NCBI GenBank assembly: GCA_913777665.1
Contig: CAJYTF010000020.1
Span: 1 to 54,384 of the forward strand
Direction: 5' to 3'
Source of the DNA: an uncultured Myroides sp.
GTDB taxonomy: Bacteria; Bacteroidota; Bacteroidia; Flavobacteriales; Flavobacteriaceae
DNA length: 54,384 nucleotides
Positions within the stretch are counted from its first letter, which is position 1; each line of letters opens with the position of its first letter. The notes beneath the pieces were generated by a model. It was given only the letters and a program-made list of their open reading frames with translations, was not told where the DNA came from and did no database searches. Positions 51,201 to 54,384 of this stretch are shown one piece after another. Both the position numbers and the translations under genes were made by a program.

Positions 51201-53786
51201 ATGAATTTAAATAATTTTACAATAAAATCGCAAGAAGTACTGCAACAGGCTCAAGTTTTGGTACAGACCTTTGGTCAGCAACAAATAGAAAACGAGCATC
51301 TTTTAAAATCAATTTTAGAGGTCGATGAAAACGTAACGCCTTTCATTCTTAAGAAAGTCGGAATTAATATCGATCAGTTAAAATCGCAAAACGATCAAAT
51401 TATAGAATCGTTCCCAAGAGTTGAAGGTGCACAGATAGGCTTGTCGCGATCGGCAGGAAATGCTTTGAACGAAGCACAAATAATCGCCAAAAAAATGAAC
51501 GATGAATATGTATCGATCGAACATTTGTTTCTGGCAATTTTTAAATCGAACAGTAAAATAGCATCGTTTCTAAAAACCAGTGGTGCAACCGAAAAACAAA
51601 TAGAAACTGCAATTAGCGAACTACGCAAAGGCGAACGCGTAACATCGGCATCAGCAGAAGAAACGTACAACTCATTAAATAAATATGCCAAAAACTTAAA
51701 CGATTTGGCAAACAGCGGAAAGTTAGATCCTGTTATTGGGCGTGATGAAGAAATTCGACGCGTGCTGCAGATTTTAACCCGCCGATCTAAAAATAACCCA
51801 ATGCTAATCGGTGAACCGGGTGTTGGTAAAACCGCCATTGCCGAAGGTTTGGCACACAGAATTGTTCAGGGCGATGTACCCGAAAACCTAAAAGACAAAA
51901 TTGTTTTTTCGTTAGATATGGGCGCATTGATTGCCGGTGCAAAGTACAAAGGCGAGTTTGAAGAGCGATTGAAATCGGTTGTGAAAGAAGTAACATCGTC
52001 TGAAGGAGATATTATTCTTTTTATAGATGAAATTCACACGCTTGTTGGTGCAGGTGGTGGCGAAGGCGCTATGGATGCGGCAAATATTTTAAAACCGGCT
52101 TTGGCTCGTGGCGAATTAAGAGCGATTGGTGCTACTACTTTAGACGAGTATCAAAAATATTTCGAGAAAGATAAAGCGTTAGAACGTCGTTTTCAAAAAG
52201 TAATTATTGAAGAACCCGATACCGAAAGCGCCATTTCTATTCTACGTGGAATTAAAGAAAAGTACGAAACACACCATAAAGTGCGTATTAAAGACGAAGC
52301 AATTATTGGAGCGGTTGAATTGTCTCAACGTTATATTTCGAATAGATTTTTACCAGATAAAGCAATCGATTTAATGGATGAAGCAGCATCTAAAATCAGA
52401 ATGGAAATCAATTCAAAACCTGAAGAATTAGACGTTTTAGACAGAAAAATCATGCAGTTGGAAATTGAAATTGAAGCGATTAAACGCGAAAATGACGAAG
52501 CCAAACTGAAAGTTTTAGGTATTGATTTGGCGAATTTGAAAGAAGAACGCAATCAGATTTTTTCTAAATGGAAATCAGAAAAAGATGTGGTTGATAATAT
52601 TCAGAATGTCAAATTAGAAATCGAAGAATACAAATTAGAAGCCGAACGTGCCGAACGTAATGGAGATTATGGTAAAGTTGCCGAAATTCGTTACGGAAAA
52701 ATTCAAGATGCAGAAACACGTTTGGCTGAATTTCAAAAGCAGTTAGATGAAAATCAAAAAGGAACTTCGTTAATCAAAGAAGAAGTTACTTATGAGGATA
52801 TCGCTGAAGTTGTTGCAAAATGGACAGGTGTTCCGGTGACCAAAATGCTGCAAACCGATCGTGAAAAGCTATTGAATTTAGAAACCGAATTGCACAAACG
52901 TGTGGTTGGTCAGGAAGAAGCTATCGAAGCAATTTCAGACGCCGTTCGCAGAAGTCGTTCGGGATTGCAAGATCCTAAAAAGCCAATCGGATCGTTCTTA
53001 TTTTTAGGAACTACCGGAGTTGGTAAAACCGAGCTGGCAAAAGCCTTGGCAGAATATTTGTTCGATGACGAAAATGCCATGACCAGAATTGATATGAGCG
53101 AGTATTCTGAACGCCACAGTGTGAGCCGTTTGGTTGGTGCACCTCCTGGTTACGTGGGTTACGATGAAGGCGGACAGTTGACAGAGGCTGTGAGAAGAAG
53201 ACCTTATTCGGTTATTTTGTTAGATGAAATTGAAAAAGCACATCCCGATACTTTCAACGTATTGCTGCAGGTTTTAGATGAAGGAAGATTAACCGATAAC
53301 AAAGGTCGTTTGGCAGATTTTAAAAACACGATTATCATTATGACATCGAACATGGGAAGTCATATCATTCAGGAACAGTTTGATAAAAACCCGATTGATG
53401 TTGCTACCGAAAATGCTAAAACCGAAGTATTGAATCAGTTAAAAACAATGGTTCGCCCGGAATTTTTAAACCGTATCGATGAAATCATCATGTTCACGCC
53501 GCTAACAAAAGGTAATATTGAACAAATTGTATCGTTCCAGTTAAAAAGTGTATTTAAAATGTTGGCACAACAACACATTACTATGGATGCAACGCCTGAA
53601 GCTATCAATTATCTGGCTAAGAAAGGATTTGATCCGCATTTTGGTGCCCGTCCGGTAAAACGTGTGATACAGCGCGAAGTTTTAAATCAGCTTTCAAAAG
53701 AAATTCTGTTGGGAAGCATTAAAACCGATAGTATTATTCTGCTGGATAGTTTTGAAGATAAATTGGTTTTTAGAAACCAAGACTAA
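51201..53786 (+). CDS. clpB: ClpB disaggregase
   Basis: 861-residue AAA+ hexamer that extracts proteins from aggregates with DnaK. The N-domain (1-145) is followed by AAA1 with Walker [10 protein letters not shown] near 205, the coiled-coil M-domain (~400-525, [18 protein letters not shown]), AAA2 with Walker [10 protein letters not shown] near 605 and the sensor-2 motif GARPVKR. The pore loop KYKGEFE is present. No ClpP-binding IGF/L loop is seen. The 171-bp gap upstream contains no sigma-factor box I can support. Confidence 0.97.
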   Translation: MNLNNFTIKSQEVLQQAQVLVQTFGQQQIENEHLLKSILEVDENVTPFILKKVGINIDQLKSQNDQIIESFPRVEGAQIGLSRSAGNALNEAQIIAKKMNDEYVSIEHLFLAIFKSNSKIASFLKTSGATEKQIETAISELRKGERVTSASAEETYNSLNKYAKNLNDLANSGKLDPVIGRDEEIRRVLQILTRRSKNNPMLIGEPGVGKTAIAEGLAHRIVQGDVPENLKDKIVFSLDMGALIAGAKYKGEFEERLKSVVKEVTSSEGDIILFIDEIHTLVGAGGGEGAMDAANILKPALARGELRAIGATTLDEYQKYFEKDKALERRFQKVIIEEPDTESAISILRGIKEKYETHHKVRIKDEAIIGAVELSQRYISNRFLPDKAIDLMDEAASKIRMEINSKPEELDVLDRKIMQLEIEIEAIKRENDEAKLKVLGIDLANLKEERNQIFSKWKSEKDVVDNIQNVKLEIEEYKLEAERAERNGDYGKVAEIRYGKIQDAETRLAEFQKQLDENQKGTSLIKEEVTYEDIAEVVAKWTGVPVTKMLQTDREKLLNLETELHKRVVGQEEAIEAISDAVRRSRSGLQDPKKPIGSFLFLGTTGVGKTELAKALAEYLFDDENAMTRIDMSEYSERHSVSRLVGAPPGYVGYDEGGQLTEAVRRRPYSVILLDEIEKAHPDTFNVLLQVLDEGRLTDNKGRLADFKNTIIIMTSNMGSHIIQEQFDKNPIDVATENAKTEVLNQLKTMVRPEFLNRIDEIIMFTPLTKGNIEQIVSFQLKSVFKMLAQQHITMDATPEAINYLAKKGFDPHFGARPVKRVIQREVLNQLSKEILLGSIKTDSIILLDSFEDKLVFRNQD

Positions 53787-53801
53787 CAACAACACAACAA
53801 T

Positions 53802-53832
53802 AAAGCGTCTTAAAAATATTTTAAGGCGCTTT
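53802..53832 (+). terminator. clpB terminator
   Basis: AAAGCGTCTTAAAA/TTTTAAGGCGCTTT, 14 bp with one G-U and a 3-nt loop, then T-tract. Confidence 0.85.
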
Positions 53833-53878
53833 TTTATTTTTATATGATGAATTTTCGTAAATTGGAAATAAAAAAATT

Positions 53879-54142
53879 ATGGAACAAAAACATGTAGAAA
53901 TTTTTGCCGGAAGTGTCATTATGGCAATGGCTGTAAAGCATACTTTAGATGAAAACAATATTTCGTATGTAGAACGAAACGATATAGATTCTGCAATTAC
54001 AGCCGGATTTGGATCTGCAGATAAAGCGGTTCACATTTTTGTGTTAGAAGACGATGAAGAAAAAGCACGTTACGCTTTAGTAGAAGCTAATTTTGATGAT
54101 ATTGACGAAGTTGGCGATTTAATAGACGAAAACGAAGAATAA
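53879..54142 (+). CDS. DUF2007 protein
   Basis: 87 residues, the normal size for DUF2007, a small PII-like fold sometimes called a putative signal-transducing protein. The core is EIFAGSVIMAMAVKHTLDENNI, then the HIFVLEDDEEKARYALVE helix, with an acidic end. Cytoplasmic. Function unknown. Monocistronic, after the clpB terminator. Confidence 0.85.
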   Translation: MEQKHVEIFAGSVIMAMAVKHTLDENNISYVERNDIDSAITAGFGSADKAVHIFVLEDDEEKARYALVEANFDDIDEVGDLIDENEE

Positions 54143-54224
54143 AAAAGCTGTTAATTACACTGCTTGCAAAAGTTTGAGCAAGTTAAAATTAATTTAGTTT
54201 AAAAAAAATTACTTATAACAGTTT

Positions 54225-54384
54225 TCATGGCAATCCCTTCCGCTTGCGCCACAGGTCGGGCTGTTGCGAGTCGTTTTTTGTTGCCCTTCGACAGGCTCAG
54301 GGAACAACAAAAGAGCTCCAACAATCGCTCCAACCCTATTGCGGGATGCCAGATGTTTACAAAAATTCGTGTAAATCCGTGCAA
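54225..54384. repeat. Dispersed intergenic repeat DNA (cut by the window edge)
   Basis: GC content jumps relative to the neighbours. The segment holds CCCTTCGACAGGCTCAGGG, the GC-rich CTTCCGCTTGCGCCACAGG, and a terminal TTCGTGTAAATCCGTGCAA. These are types I know as repeated intergenic sequence in Bacteroidota. A 61-codon minus-strand frame runs through it but has no family resemblance. No gene is called. Confidence 0.5.

Noticed and set aside
54199..54384. 61-codon minus-strand frame at the window end
   Set aside because: It runs through GC-shifted dispersed repeat sequence, has no family resemblance and is cut by the edge.

Overview
The window reads as a chromosomal segment of a Flavobacteriaceae bacterium (Bacteroidota). 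The evidence is low GC, gliding-motility genes gldF/gldG, many short Bacteroidota lipoproteins (DUF4920 and others), a YtxJ-type bacilliredoxin, almost no Shine-Dalgarno sequences, and upstream regions carrying the Bacteroidota -7 box TANNTTTG. Most of it is housekeeping. In order: dapD (cut by the left edge); a DUF2461/bestrophin/phosphodiesterase/M64 peptidase operon; truA and an MsbA-like ABC exporter; lpdA; an RNA-repair locus; dnaB and accA; EamA/lptG/tgt; fahA; glyA; a small accessory island of secreted proteins; an MBL hydrolase; a hydrolase/DUF4870/dihydroorotase-like operon; gyrA and a TPR protein; ilvE; DUF4920/cytochrome-like/mnmD; oxyR and dps; dnaN; gldFG; a SAM hydrolase-family gene; phoH; ytxJ; clpB; and a DUF2007 gene. 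The window ends in dispersed repeat DNA.

The standout is 9413-15446. A four-gene operon on the minus strand (SPFH/slipin-like protein, two PF10127/RlaP-type nucleotidyltransferases, RtcB RNA ligase) is divergent from a WYL-domain regulator. The ~680-bp gap between them is not empty. On the minus strand, in what would be the operon's 5' leader, lie two tRNA-like modules. Each has a perfect 5-7-5 T-arm (loop TTCGAAT) stacked on a 4-bp acceptor-like helix. One also has a textbook D-arm with the GG of the D-loop, but no anticodon arm. This resembles the tRNA-mimicking module of bacterial Y RNAs encoded with Ro60 and RtcB, yet no Ro60/TROVE gene lies nearby. The two divergent promoters each carry a matching CTACGYA-N7-TGCGCA dyad 8-10 bp upstream of the -7 box, a good candidate WYL operator.

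Other points of interest: a 51-bp perfect duplication of the glyA terminator flanks a three-gene secreted-protein island with a JAMM-like lipoprotein. An lpdA terminator stem is split by a dispersed repeat, next to a decayed gene fragment. Tgt lacks all three zinc cysteines and the dihydroorotase homologue lacks its zinc histidines. oxyR and dps are divergent across a perfect 15-bp palindrome. The phoH promoter region holds a 17-bp direct repeat.

All calls rest on reading the sequence and recalled family motifs; no database search was run.
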